Shown here piece by piece: positions 56,789-64,000 of a DNA stretch of 64,000 nucleotides. Under the pieces are notes generated by a model, which was not told the DNA's origin, searched no databases, and saw only the letters and a program-made list of their open reading frames with translations. Each line of letters starts with the position of its first letter. Position 1 is the first letter of the stretch. The position numbers were made by a program, and so were the translations under genes. The stretch is from an uncultured Tateyamaria sp. (GTDB lineage Bacteria; Pseudomonadota; Alphaproteobacteria; Rhodobacterales; Rhodobacteraceae): positions 930,001 through 994,000 of the forward strand of contig NZ_CANNDN010000001.1 of assembly GCF_947503465.1 (NCBI RefSeq). The letters are read 5' to 3'.

Positions 56789-58576
56789 TCAGTTGCTGCT
56801 GGTCAGCGTTATATCAGCGAGGGTGGCAGGTTCAACGCTTGGGCGCAGGCCAAGCAGCGGTGCAATACGGCCAATCATCTCGGCGGCCACGGGCACAGCG
56901 GTCCAGCCCGCAGTGCGGCGCGGCTTGTCGCCCGAGGTTTCGACCGGTTCGTCCAGCGTCACAACCAACACATATTTCGGATCGTGGGCGGGGAACATCG
57001 TGGCAAAGGTCGCGATGACCTTGTCGTCGTAATACCCGCCCCGCGGCTTTGGCTTGTCGGCCGTCCCCGTCTTGCCGCCCACGGCATAGCCCGGCACCTC
57101 GGCCATACTGGCCGTGCCCTCGGTCACCACCTTGCGCAACATCTCGCGGGCGGCTCGGGCCGCGCCCTCGCTCATCACCCGGTCGCCCAAACGAGGGCCA
57201 TGTTGCTTGAGGATCGTGGGCGCGACCAGCCGCCCGCCATTGGCGATGGCCGCATAACCCGCCGCCAGATGCATGGGCGAGGAAGACAGCCCGTGACCAT
57301 AGCTGACCGTAACAGCACTCAGCTCGGTCCAGCGCTTAGGCAACAGCGGCTTGCCGGTGCGCGCCTCGACAATCTCGAAACCCGTCGGCTCGAAAAACCC
57401 CAGCTTTTTCAGGAATTCCTGCTGACGCTCTACCCCGATCTGCAACGCCATGCGCCCGGTGCCGCGGTTCGAGGATTTGACGATGATGTCAGCCACACTC
57501 AGCTTGCCGTAGTTCTTGTTGCGGAATTCACCGATGCGGAACCCGCCCACTTTCATGGGTCCCGATGTGTCGATGATGGTCGACGGCGACACCAGACCCA
57601 GATCAACGGCCTGCGCGGCGGTAAAGATCTTGAAGGCCGAGCCCAGCTCGTACACCCCTTGCACCGACCGATTGAACAGCGGGCTGTCGCTCTGGTCACC
57701 TTGGGTGGCGGGACGCGGGCGATTGTTCGGATCAAAATGCGGCAGCGACACGACCGAGATCACCTCGCCCGTATGCACATCCATCAGAACCGATGTCGCC
57801 CCCTTGGCGTTCATCAGCTTCATACCGCCATACAGCACCCGCTCGGACGCGGCCTGGACCGTCAGGTCCAGTGACAGTTGCAACGGCGTCTGCCCATTGG
57901 CCGGGTCACGCAGGTACTCATCGAACTGCTTTTCGACACCCGCCACACCGATCACTTCGGCAGCGCTGACGCCTTCCTTGCCGAAACTGGCACCGCCCAA
58001 TACGTGGGCCGCCAGCGATCCGTTGGGATATAGGCGCATATCGCGTGGACCAAACAGCAAGCCCGGGTCGCCGATCTCGTGCACCGCCTGCATCTGCTCG
58101 GGGCTGATTTTCTTGCGGATCCACAAGAACTTGCGCGTGCCGGTGAAATCCTCCAGCAGGTCCTTTTCCTTCAGGTCGGGGAAAATCGCGACCAGCCCCT
58201 TGGCCGCCGCCACCGGGTCCACCATCTGGGGCGGCTGCGCATAGAGGGCATGGGTCTCGAAATTGGTCGCCAAAAGTCGTCCCTTCCGGTCCACGATATC
58301 CGCACGGGCCGCCGAAATGGCGGCACCCTGCACGCTCGCGCGCGGCTCGACAGGCTCGGAGGTCGCAAGCATTCCCATGCGCACCGCAACCGTGACAAAG
58401 GCACAGAAAAAGAATAGGCCCAAGACCAGCAAACGCCCTTCGGCCCGTTGCCTGGCACGGTCACGCATCTCCTCGTGCCGGGCGCGCAGGTTCTCGCGTT
58501 CGATGGCTTCGGTGCTTTCTCCGGCCGCACGGGCTGGCAGGATTCGGGCCAATGGGCGCAAAGGTGTGCGGGTCAT
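56789..58576 (-). CDS. ftsI: peptidoglycan transpeptidase FtsI (PBP3)
   Basis: A 595-aa septal class B penicillin-binding protein. A membrane helix lies near residues 48-70, then a dimerisation domain, then the transpeptidase domain with ELGSAFKIF (active Ser and Lys), VKSSNRGTG and GKTGTADKP. It crosslinks septal peptidoglycan with FtsW. Start overlaps ftsL stop (ATGA). Confidence 0.97.
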   Translation of the reverse strand: MTRTPLRPLARILPARAAGESTEAIERENLRARHEEMRDRARQRAEGRLLVLGLFFFCAFVTVAVRMGMLATSEPVEPRASVQGAAISAARADIVDRKGRLLATNFETHALYAQPPQMVDPVAAAKGLVAIFPDLKEKDLLEDFTGTRKFLWIRKKISPEQMQAVHEIGDPGLLFGPRDMRLYPNGSLAAHVLGGASFGKEGVSAAEVIGVAGVEKQFDEYLRDPANGQTPLQLSLDLTVQAASERVLYGGMKLMNAKGATSVLMDVHTGEVISVVSLPHFDPNNRPRPATQGDQSDSPLFNRSVQGVYELGSAFKIFTAAQAVDLGLVSPSTIIDTSGPMKVGGFRIGEFRNKNYGKLSVADIIVKSSNRGTGRMALQIGVERQQEFLKKLGFFEPTGFEIVEARTGKPLLPKRWTELSAVTVSYGHGLSSSPMHLAAGYAAIANGGRLVAPTILKQHGPRLGDRVMSEGAARAAREMLRKVVTEGTASMAEVPGYAVGGKTGTADKPKPRGGYYDDKVIATFATMFPAHDPKYVLVVTLDEPVETSGDKPRRTAGWTAVPVAAEMIGRIAPLLGLRPSVEPATLADITLTSSN

Positions 58577-58920
58577 GGCTGTTGCTCCAAAGCGCCCGAC
58601 ACGTCGACGGCATTGTCGATCACCAGCGGTTCGGGTGCGGGATAGGCCACCTCGTCCACATGTCCGAACTGATCGGGCCGGAAGGGCAGAAGGCCCAACC
58701 GGTCAAAGTTGATGTCAGCCAGGTCGCGCAAACGGTCGGGGCGGTTCAAGTAGGCCCATTCGGCCTTGAGTACGGCCAGACGGGCATGCGCCTCGCGAAT
58801 GTCGCGGTGCAACTGATCCGTTTCGGCCAGCACCTCTTGCGTCGCGTAATTCTCGCGGTAGGCCCAAAAGGCAAGGCCAATCACCGCCATCGTCGTCAAG
58901 ATATACAAAACGGTGCGCAT
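58573..58920 (-). CDS. ftsL: cell division protein FtsL
   Basis: A 115-aa bitopic protein: a short N-terminus, one membrane helix (VLYILTTMAVIGLAFWAY), then a coiled coil (ATQEVLAETDQLHRDIREAHARLAVLKAEW). It links FtsB and the FtsQ/FtsWI complex. Identified mainly from this architecture and its place between rsmH and ftsI. Its start overlaps the rsmH stop by one base. Confidence 0.9.
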   Translation of the reverse strand: MRTVLYILTTMAVIGLAFWAYRENYATQEVLAETDQLHRDIREAHARLAVLKAEWAYLNRPDRLRDLADINFDRLGLLPFRPDQFGHVDEVAYPAPEPLVIDNAVDVSGALEQQP

Positions 58921-59885
58921 CAGATGGCCCCCCTGACCTGCGGCATTCCAATACTCTTTGCATCGATCGTTCCGGGCGCTGCATCCGTGCGCACGGCCAC
59001 CCGCAATTTCGCCGACCGGCTGCGCGGGTTTGCCGCCAATTCGTCCTTGTCAGGACCAATCGCCTTGCGGGTCCGCAATTCGAACTGAGCCGGGGCTGTT
59101 TCGACCTCGGGCGCATAGCGGTTGGCATTGGCCTGCCGCCCCCCACGCGCAGTCAGAAAGCGTTTGACCATGCGGTCCTCAACCGAATGAAAGGTGACGA
59201 CGGCCAACTGCCCACCCGGCTTCAACGCGCGTTCCGCCGCCATAAGCCCCTGATACAGCTCGTCATATTCGTTGTTCACCGCAATGCGCAGCGCCTGAAA
59301 ACTGCGGGTTGCGGGATGCGATTGGCCGGGCTTGGGCCGGGGCAGGCATTTCTCGATAATACCCACCAGCTCAAGCGTCGTGATGATGGGGCGCGCGGTG
59401 ATGATGGCCCGCGCAATGCGCCGACTGGCGCGCTCCTCCCCATATTGAAACAGAATATCGGCCAACACACTCTCGTCCGCCGCATTCACGATGTCCGCAG
59501 CCGAAGGCCCGTCTTGCGACATGCGCATGTCCAGTGGCCCGTCCTGCATAAAGGAAAAGCCGCGCTCGGCCTGATCAAGCTGCATCGACGACACGCCCAG
59601 ATCCAGAACCACGCCGTCCAGGCCCCGCCCGTAATCATCCAGTTTCGAAAACACACCCTGCTGCATCACGATCCGGTCGCCATAGGCGGCGGCCCATGCG
59701 CCCGCCAGTTCGAAGGCCAGCGGATCGCGGTCCACCGCAATCACCTGTTCTGCTCCAGCCTCCAGCAAGGCGCGGGTGTATCCGCCCGCTCCAAAGGTTC
59801 CGTCCAACCAAACGCCCGCGATGGGCGCGCATTCCTTCAGGATCGCGTTGATCAGAACCGGAATATGTGGCCCCCCAGCCGACAT
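58920..59885 (-). CDS. rsmH: 16S rRNA m4C1402 methyltransferase
   Basis: A 321-aa SAM-dependent methyltransferase (formerly MraW) that modifies C1402 of 16S r[24 protein letters not shown] and [17 protein letters not shown] hold the SAM site; [22 protein letters not shown] and [14 protein letters not shown] are signatures. ATG at 59885; the frame continues upstream into mraZ, but that part is not conserved. Confidence 0.97.
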   Translation of the reverse strand: MSAGGPHIPVLINAILKECAPIAGVWLDGTFGAGGYTRALLEAGAEQVIAVDRDPLAFELAGAWAAAYGDRIVMQQGVFSKLDDYGRGLDGVVLDLGVSSMQLDQAERGFSFMQDGPLDMRMSQDGPSAADIVNAADESVLADILFQYGEERASRRIARAIITARPIITTLELVGIIEKCLPRPKPGQSHPATRSFQALRIAVNNEYDELYQGLMAAERALKPGGQLAVVTFHSVEDRMVKRFLTARGGRQANANRYAPEVETAPAQFELRTRKAIGPDKDELAANPRSRSAKLRVAVRTDAAPGTIDAKSIGMPQVRGAI

Positions 59886-59886
59886 C

Positions 59887-60378
59887 TTATTCCATGTCCC
59901 CGTCCAGATAGGCAGACGGGTCAAGGTCCGGGTCGAACCCCTCGTCATCGAGCACCGCAATACTTTCGTCATAGGCGTCGGGCTGCCAGATTTCGAATGT
60001 GTCACCGGAAGAGACAAAGCGCGCCATGCCATCAAGGCCGATCTTTTCCCGCAACTTGGCCGGCAGCACGATGCGGCCTGTGTCATCCACAACCGTTTCG
60101 ATGGACTGTGCGCTATACAGCCGCTCCATCGCCTTCCGCTTGGCGGAACCGCGTGGGAATTTTGCAATCTTGTCGTCCACCTCGTCCATGGCCTCGATCG
60201 TGAAACCTTCGAGGTAGTCACGGGTCGCCCCGCCATAGACGATGATGATGCGGGGCGGCAGGCCTTCCGTCCACTCGGGATCGCAGGCCTCGATCACACG
60301 ACGAAACGAGGCCGGGATAGACACCCGCCCCTTTGCGTCCACCTTGTGGTCGCTTTCGCCTCTGAACCTGCGTGCCAC
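59887..60378 (-). CDS. mraZ: transcriptional regulator MraZ
   Basis: A 163-aa DNA-binding protein with two AbrB-like repeats ([17 protein letters not shown] and [18 protein letters not shown]) that controls the dcw operon. I place the start at GTG 60378, giving [14 protein letters not shown], in line with Rhodobacterales MraZ; AAGGGAC lies 11 bases upstream. The next ATG-type extension upstream has no conservation. It is one base from rsmH. Confidence 0.93.
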   Translation of the reverse strand: MARRFRGESDHKVDAKGRVSIPASFRRVIEACDPEWTEGLPPRIIIVYGGATRDYLEGFTIEAMDEVDDKIAKFPRGSAKRKAMERLYSAQSIETVVDDTGRIVLPAKLREKIGLDGMARFVSSGDTFEIWQPDAYDESIAVLDDEGFDPDLDPSAYLDGDME

Positions 60379-60480
60379 CTGTTGGCCCGTCCCTTGTTTT
60401 TCCGTCGCGCCCCCGCGCCTTTTCCGTCCCCAGTCACCGCGGCCCTCTTGCGGGACCTGTTGGCTGCCCTTCGAAGGGCT

Positions 60481-60690
60481 GAAATGGAAACGGCGGGTTG
60501 ATCTGCTGCCACTGATCAACCCGCCGCCCTCGTCCCGCCTTGCGGGATGTCCAGCTGCGCGCGCCACCTGGGGGGATGTCTGCTCGCTCGCGCGCCGGAT
60601 CTCTGGTCTGATGAAAGCGAGGTGCCTGTATGAAACCTGCTAGAGTTTTGTTTTTTGCTTGGGGTCGTTTGCTGCCCCGTGCTCGTTCTC
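60481..60690 (-). ncRNA. UpsM-like sRNA in the mraZ leader
   Basis: The leader of mraZ is over 300 bases long. It contains a perfect 13-bp stem: CGGCGGGTTGATC (60491-60503) and GATCAACCCGCCG (60514-60526) around a 10-base loop, followed on the minus strand by TTTCCATTT. A second hairpin TCCCGC-CTT-GCGGGA lies at 60533-60547. In Rhodobacter sphaeroides the dcw leader gives an abundant sRNA, UpsM (about 200 nt), ended by a hairpin before mraZ. Position and layout match here; the 5' end is a guess set by length. Confidence 0.55.
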
Positions 60691-60701
60691 ATCCGATGCA
60701 T

Positions 60702-60730
60702 AAGGGATGACATGGGATTTGATGGGAAAC
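60702..60730. promoter_or_regulatory. three GGG direct repeats at 10-bp spacing (MraZ-box-like)
   Basis: AAGGGATGAC, ATGGGATTTG and ATGGGAAACA follow each other on the plus strand, so GGG recurs at 60704, 60714 and 60724. E. coli MraZ binds TGGGN repeats with 5-base spacers, that is the same 10-bp period. It lies about 325-350 bases before mraZ, near the likely dcw promoter. Promoter boxes are not clear. Confidence 0.6.
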
Positions 60731-60739
60731 AATAGTTTT

Positions 60740-61078
60740 TTACGGACAACAGCGCCTAAACCTTGTGATCAAGGGGCTTGGAAAACAAGATGTAGTGGCT
60801 GAAATGAGGAATTGTGGCGCTTATTATGCGATACATCTGTCGCCTCATACCATATGTAGTGTTGTTACTGCATCCAGCACACGCGCCCACAAAATCCCAA
60901 AAAATGCGCATCACTTGACGGCCGGAAAGGCATGTTCTTTTTATGTTCTACTGTTTGACACTGAATTCAACCAGTTTCCAAAGGAAATTGATTCGAATCA
61001 TTTGGGTTTGGCGGATAAATCCCACGCTTTCCCACGCACAGGCCCATGGCATCCCAGGCACGGGACGCGGTCTGTACG
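60740..61078. other. gene-free stretch upstream of the dcw leader
   Basis: About 340 bases, more AT-rich than the surroundings. A 105-codon plus-strand frame (60765-61082) lacks a ribosome site and any family resemblance, and it runs into the antisense of the GGCT-like gene. It should hold upstream control elements, but I see no firm signal. Confidence 0.4.
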
Positions 61079-61420
61079 CTAATCGGCCAATGCGTAGATA
61101 AAGGCCACCACGGTCCCGGCATCCGTTTCGATCGGCACAGCGACACGTGCATAGCCCGGCCCCTCGAACGCATCCAGTCGGGACCAATGATCCGGCAAGT
61201 CTTTCGAATGGAGCAGGTGGACCTCAACCTCGGGTCCGTTTGGGTCAAGGATCAAGCCGGGAAACCCCATCTGAGCGCCCCACCCGGCTGCCTTGAGATG
61301 ACCGCGGACGCGACCGAGCGACCATTTGCCCTGTATTCCCTCAAGCTGATCCGCATTGGCACGACCCGGCGCCAATGTGCCATAGGTCGCCAAACGGTGC
61401 CCGGGATCGGATGAGGTCAA
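61079..61420 (-). CDS. gamma-glutamylcyclotransferase-like (GGCT) protein
   Basis: A 113-aa protein. LATYGTLAPGRANADQLEG is the N-terminal YGxLxxG substrate-binding loop, and SRLDAFEGPGYARVAVPI (with the catalytic-type Glu) and VVAFIYALAD complete the GGCT-like fold. The start is TTG 61420, which overlaps the mrp stop (TTGA), implying coupling; no better start exists. It may act on gamma-glutamyl amines or glutathione-like substrates. Confidence 0.85.
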   Translation of the reverse strand: MTSSDPGHRLATYGTLAPGRANADQLEGIQGKWSLGRVRGHLKAAGWGAQMGFPGLILDPNGPEVEVHLLHSKDLPDHWSRLDAFEGPGYARVAVPIETDAGTVVAFIYALAD

Positions 61421-62490
61421 GCCATACCACCTTTGATCAACCCGTCGGCAATACGTGCGTAGGCTTGCGCCATCGGGCCGTCACCCGCAGCAATCGGGGT
61501 ACCGCCATCCCCAGCCAGTCGGGTTTCAAGATCGATTGGGAGCGCGCCCAAGAGAGGCACACCCATCTTTTCGGCCTCCGCCGCCACACCGCCCTGACCA
61601 AAGATCTGATGCTCCGCCCCGCAATCGGGGCAGACAAACATCGACATGTTCTCGATCAGCCCCAGCACCGGGGTCTTCAGCGTGGCAAACATATCCAGCG
61701 CCTTACGGGCGTCGATCAGAGCCACATCCTGCGGCGTGCTGACGACAATAGCGCCGGTCAGTTCGGACTTCGTACACAGCGTCAGTTGCACATCGCCCGT
61801 CCCCGGCGGCAGGTCGACCAGCAACACGTCCAACTCGCCCCACTCAACCTGCCCCAGCATCTGCTGCAAGGCGCCCATCAGCATCGGGCCCCGCCAGACC
61901 ACGGCCTTGCCCTCTTCCAGCATGAAACCGATGGACATCAAAGTGACCCCATGGGCTTGCAGCGGAATGATGGTCTTGCCATCAGGTGATGCGGGGCGCT
62001 TGTTGACACCCATCATCCGGGGCTGGGACGGTCCATAGATATCTGCATCCAGCAAACCCACCTTGCGGCCCTGCTTGGCCAGCGCCACGGCCAGGTTGGA
62101 CGATACGGTCGACTTGCCCACGCCCCCCTTGCCGGACCCGATGGCCAGGATGCGCTGGACACCCGACGGCTTGGTTGGCCCCTCTTGCGGCTTGGGATGA
62201 CCACCGATCTTCAGGCTGGGCGGCGCCGCGGGCTTTGGCGCAGGCCCATGGGCCGTCAACGCCACGCGCGCCTCCGCCACCCCTTCCATATCGCGCACCA
62301 TCTTTTCGGCGGCTGCACGAATGGGCTCCATCCGCGCGGCCATCTCGGGCGTTGGCGCTTCGATCACAAAGTGCACGGCATCGCCCTGCACCTGAACCGC
62401 CCGAATCAAATCGCGGCTGATCAGGTCCCCCCCGTCCGGCATTCCGATGCTGGCCAGTGCGTCCATGACATTTTGTTTCGTGACGGCCAT
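61417..62490 (-). CDS. Mrp/ApbC-type Fe-S cluster carrier ATPase
   Basis: A 357-aa P-loop NTPase. The N-terminal ~90 residues form a MIP18-like domain; IGSGKGGVGKSTVSSNLAVAL is the deviant Walker A; MFVCPDCGAEHQIFG holds the CPDC pair that binds a bridging [4Fe-4S] cluster. It delivers Fe-S clusters in the cytoplasm. ATG at 62490. It is divergent from the DUF1127 gene, with a 224-base gap. Confidence 0.95.
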   Translation of the reverse strand: MAVTKQNVMDALASIGMPDGGDLISRDLIRAVQVQGDAVHFVIEAPTPEMAARMEPIRAAAEKMVRDMEGVAEARVALTAHGPAPKPAAPPSLKIGGHPKPQEGPTKPSGVQRILAIGSGKGGVGKSTVSSNLAVALAKQGRKVGLLDADIYGPSQPRMMGVNKRPASPDGKTIIPLQAHGVTLMSIGFMLEEGKAVVWRGPMLMGALQQMLGQVEWGELDVLLVDLPPGTGDVQLTLCTKSELTGAIVVSTPQDVALIDARKALDMFATLKTPVLGLIENMSMFVCPDCGAEHQIFGQGGVAAEAEKMGVPLLGALPIDLETRLAGDGGTPIAAGDGPMAQAYARIADGLIKGGMA

Positions 62491-62621
62491 GCTCGAATTC
62501 TCCGCGTTATGGCGCAAGAAATGGCACATTCCACGTCAGAGGCAAGGGCCCGCCGACTGCCCCGGCGTAAACGCCGCATCCTTGTGCGACTTGCCCAGCA
62601 ATTCAACCGCAGGCCTATGCA

Positions 62622-62681
62622 AATGCTGCATGGCAGCATTGAATTGGTGTGCATTGTGCACCCGCAGCATTGGCTTATATT
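62622..62681 (+). promoter_or_regulatory. candidate promoter with palindromes before the DUF1127/CcsR unit
   Basis: TTGTGC (62654-62659), 16 bases, TATATT (62676-62681) makes a plausible promoter. AATGCTGC-ATG-GCAGCATT at 62622-62640 is a perfect palindrome; GTGCA-TTG-TGCAC (62649-62661) overlaps the -35; GCAGCATTG recurs at 62633 and 62664. In Rhodobacter the homologous unit is driven by RpoH-type sigma factors; which factor acts here cannot be read. Confidence 0.5.
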
Positions 62682-62714
62682 TGGGTCAACGAAATGAGCA
62701 TGAGGCAAAAAAAC

Positions 62715-62945
62715 ATGGCCTATTACAATGATGTAGCACAGCGCAGCGATCTGGTGGAACGTATCCTCGGCTCCGCTGCACGTGTTTTCCAAGCCGCTGC
62801 AGAGCGTCACGCGAAACAGCGTATCTTCCGCAGCACCTTTACCGAGCTGAACGCTTTGTCGAACCGCGAACTGGCCGATCTGGGCCTGCACCGGTCCGAA
62901 CTCAAGCGCGTGGCCTGGGAATCTGCAAACGGCGAAACCGCCTGA
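62715..62945 (+). CDS. DUF1127 protein, CcaF1-like
   Basis: A 76-aa protein. Its C-terminal half RSTFTELNALSNRELADLGLHRSELKRVAWE is the DUF1127 motif. In R. sphaeroides the DUF1127 protein encoded directly upstream of the CcsR RNAs is an RNA-binding factor (CcaF1) involved in their maturation; here the same arrangement is present. I chose ATG 62715 (MAYYNDV), though ATGs at 62694 and 62700 are in frame. The basic surface (KQRIFRS, RSELKRV) suits RNA binding. Confidence 0.9.
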   Translation: MAYYNDVAQRSDLVERILGSAARVFQAAAERHAKQRIFRSTFTELNALSNRELADLGLHRSELKRVAWESANGETA

Positions 62946-62960
62946 CACGAAACACACGAG

Positions 62961-63038
62961 ATCAGATGGCCCTCTCCTCCTCCCTGGGGCATCTGAAATT
63001 GGCGGCGGCGCCTTCCTCCTCCCTGGCGTCGCCGCACC
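62961..63038 (+). ncRNA. CcsR-like (cuckoo) RNA 1
   Basis: Two hairpins. The first pairs CAGATG/CATCTG (62963-62968, 62990-62995) with CCTCCTCCC at 62976-62984 in its loop. The second pairs GCGGCGGCGCC with GGCGTCGCCGC (63002-63012, 63025-63035; one wobble) with CCTCCTCCC at 63015-63023 in its loop. Two CCTCCTCCC loops per RNA is the mark of the CcsR family, whose loops are anti-Shine-Dalgarno-like. It begins 16 bases after the DUF1127 stop. Confidence 0.88.
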
Positions 63039-63050
63039 TTTAACACCGCG

Positions 63051-63139
63051 ATACATCGCTGCACCGGTCCTCCTCCTCCCTGACCAGCGCGATGTTGCAA
63101 GGGCGGCGGCATTCACCTCCTCCCGAATGTCGCCGCACG
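63051..63139 (+). ncRNA. CcsR-like (cuckoo) RNA 2
   Basis: The first hairpin has ACATCGC/GCGATGT (63053-63059, 63089-63095) and an inner GGTC/GACC, with CCTCCTCCC at 63072-63080. The second pairs GCGGCGGCATTC with GAATGTCGCCGC (63103-63114, 63125-63136; one wobble) with CCTCCTCCC at 63116-63124. The first stems differ between copies, but the second stem is shared with RNAs 1 and 3, which points to tandem duplication. Confidence 0.88.
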
Positions 63140-63165
63140 AATACCGCACCACACCGGTGCGTCAG

Positions 63166-63252
63166 ATTGCCTGACACGGTCTTCCTCCTCCCTGACCGCG
63201 GGCATGAAGAAGGCGGCGGTTCCCTCCTCCGGGGGATCGCCGCTTTTTCTTT
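63166..63252 (+). ncRNA. CcsR-like (cuckoo) RNA 3 with terminator
   Basis: The first hairpin has CGGTC/GACCG (63177-63181, 63194-63198) with CCTCCTCCC at 63184-63192. The second pairs GCGGCGGTTCC with GGATCGCCGC (63213-63243, wobbles) around CCTCCTCC-G at 63223-63231 (one base off the motif), and is followed directly by TTTTTCTTT. This makes it the terminator of the whole unit. R. sphaeroides has four copies; three are seen here. Confidence 0.86.
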
Positions 63253-63515
63253 GTGGCACTCCAAAAAATCGCACCAAACCTGTCACAGCACGGTCCCCCG
63301 GCACGTCACTTCCCATGACACCGGCAAGGAAGGGACGACATGCTGTGCATTCCGTGGAAAATACGGGGCCCGTTTCATCGAACAGGTGGCAGGACATGCG
63401 TCCTGCCCATGGCGCGGCAGCGCCTCCCCCAGTGTCTGCGCGGCATACCTCGCCCGCGTCCGTACTGGACAAGCCCTGCCATCGCATTCTCAATACCCCT
63501 CAAGGAGCCTACGCC
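63253..63515. other. intergenic stretch with one palindrome
   Basis: Between the last CcsR RNA and the next gene. GGCAGGAC-ATGC-GTCCTGCC (63388-63407) is a perfect 8-bp inverted repeat, an operator or hairpin candidate. A small frame at 63340-63513 has no ribosome site or family look. Nothing else is supported. Confidence 0.45.
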
Positions 63516-64000
63516 ATGATCCGCGCATTCCTGCATTCCGGCACCCGCCGCTTTGCCAAGCAATTCGGGTACAACGCCCGGTACCAGCATGACATCATCG
63601 ATACCGACTGGGGCGCCGGGGCCCGGTTGGCATTGTTCCAGGTGATCAGCAATTACGCCGGACCCAGATCCGCGCATCACATCCGCATGGGCGCACTTGT
63701 AGGTTCGGCCGTCGAAGGCGATTGCGGGCCATGCGCGCAACTGACGGTGGACATGGCATTGGCCTACGGCGCACGCGCCGCCGATATCCAGATTGCCCTG
63801 AACGGCGCCCCGGAGGCGGCGGGCGATTTCGGCCTTGGCTACCAATTTGCATGGGCCGCCATTCGCGGCGATGACACGCTGGATGACCTGCGCGCGCGGA
63901 TCGAAGCAGTCCACGGTCCCCGCGCGGTGATCGCGGCGTCGTTCGCGGCCGCCTTTGCGCGCACCTACCCGGTGATCAAGCGTGGCACGGGCCATGGCAA
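63516..64000 (+). CDS. AhpD-like/carboxymuconolactone decarboxylase-type protein, cut by window end
   Basis: AAGGAGCC precedes the ATG at 63516, and the frame is open to the end of the window (161 residues visible). The motif EGDCGPCAQLTVDMAL has the CxxC of AhpD-like proteins, where the cysteines act as redox centre. LGYQFAWAAIRGDD and following are helical as in that superfamily. The function could be peroxidase-like or decarboxylase-like; the family level is as far as can be said. Confidence 0.7.
   Translation, partial: MIRAFLHSGTRRFAKQFGYNARYQHDIIDTDWGAGARLALFQVISNYAGPRSAHHIRMGALVGSAVEGDCGPCAQLTVDMALAYGARAADIQIALNGAPEAAGDFGLGYQFAWAAIRGDDTLDDLRARIEAVHGPRAVIAASFAAAFARTYPVIKRGTGHG

Noticed and set aside
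60765-61082. A 105-codon plus-strand frame upstream of the dcw leader
   Set aside because: No ribosome site, no family, and its end overlaps the GGCT-like gene in antisense. More likely control DNA.
62961-63252. CCTCC-rich repeats as a simple low-complexity or CRISPR-like array
   Set aside because: The repeated motif always sits in the loop of a paired stem and the spacers are the stems. There is no constant direct repeat with unique spacers, so CRISPR does not fit; the CcsR model does.
63340-63513. A 58-codon frame before the AhpD-like gene
   Set aside because: No ribosome site, a composition unlike the neighbours, and no recognisable motif.

Overview
This window reads as a chromosomal segment of a marine-type alphaproteobacterium of the order Rhodobacterales (Roseobacter/Rhodobacter group). 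The evidence is the GC-rich coding bias, the gene content and order of the division and cell-wall (dcw) cluster, DUF2484 genes inside that cluster, an aerobic-type cobaltochelatase pair cobS/cobT, and two RNA loci I recognise from Rhodobacter sphaeroides: an UpsM-like leader before mraZ and a DUF1127 gene followed by tandem CcsR ('cuckoo') RNAs. I see no rRNA, tRNA, CRISPR, prophage or intact insertion sequence.

Left part (1-20.4 kb): a truncated alpha/beta hydrolase; proton-translocating transhydrogenase pntAB; an ICMT-like methyltransferase; an SDR; a degenerate IS200-like/RAYT transposase; a PuuD-type glutamine amidotransferase; glcG and glcB (glyoxylate/malate synthase); a cryptochrome/photolyase with a coupled DUF2256 gene; a GFA protein; pepN; an SDR, membrane-protein and lipoprotein-hydrolase operon; and a lytic transglycosylase.

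Middle part (20.5-36 kb): gatB, a methyltransferase, a thioesterase, DUF4177, bolA, a J-domain protein, cobS, two AT-rich paralogous secreted proteins, cobT, aminopeptidase P, DUF427, a ClC transporter, recN and bamD.

Right part (36-60.7 kb), on the minus strand: mraZ-rsmH-ftsL-ftsI-murE-murF-mraY-SDR-murD, then a short interruption (YhiN-type flavoprotein on +, peroxiredoxin on -), then ftsW-murG-murC, four small overlapping membrane-protein genes, murB-ddl-ftsQ-ftsA, a secreted orphan, ftsZ and lpxC. Most genes overlap by 1-4 bases, which implies translational coupling. Together they make lipid II, build the divisome and begin lipid A synthesis. The dcw promoter region carries a long leader with a strong hairpin and a 10-bp-periodic GGG repeat that resembles an MraZ box.

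Right edge (61-64 kb): a GGCT-like protein, the Mrp/ApbC Fe-S carrier, the DUF1127 (CcaF1-like) gene with three tandem two-hairpin CcsR-like RNAs carrying CCTCCTCCC loops, and a truncated AhpD-like gene.

The items most worth a second look are the RNA locus at 62.6-63.25 kb, the four-gene membrane-protein block between murC and murB, the foreign-looking paralog pair splitting cobS from cobT, and a dispersed hairpin repeat with four copies.
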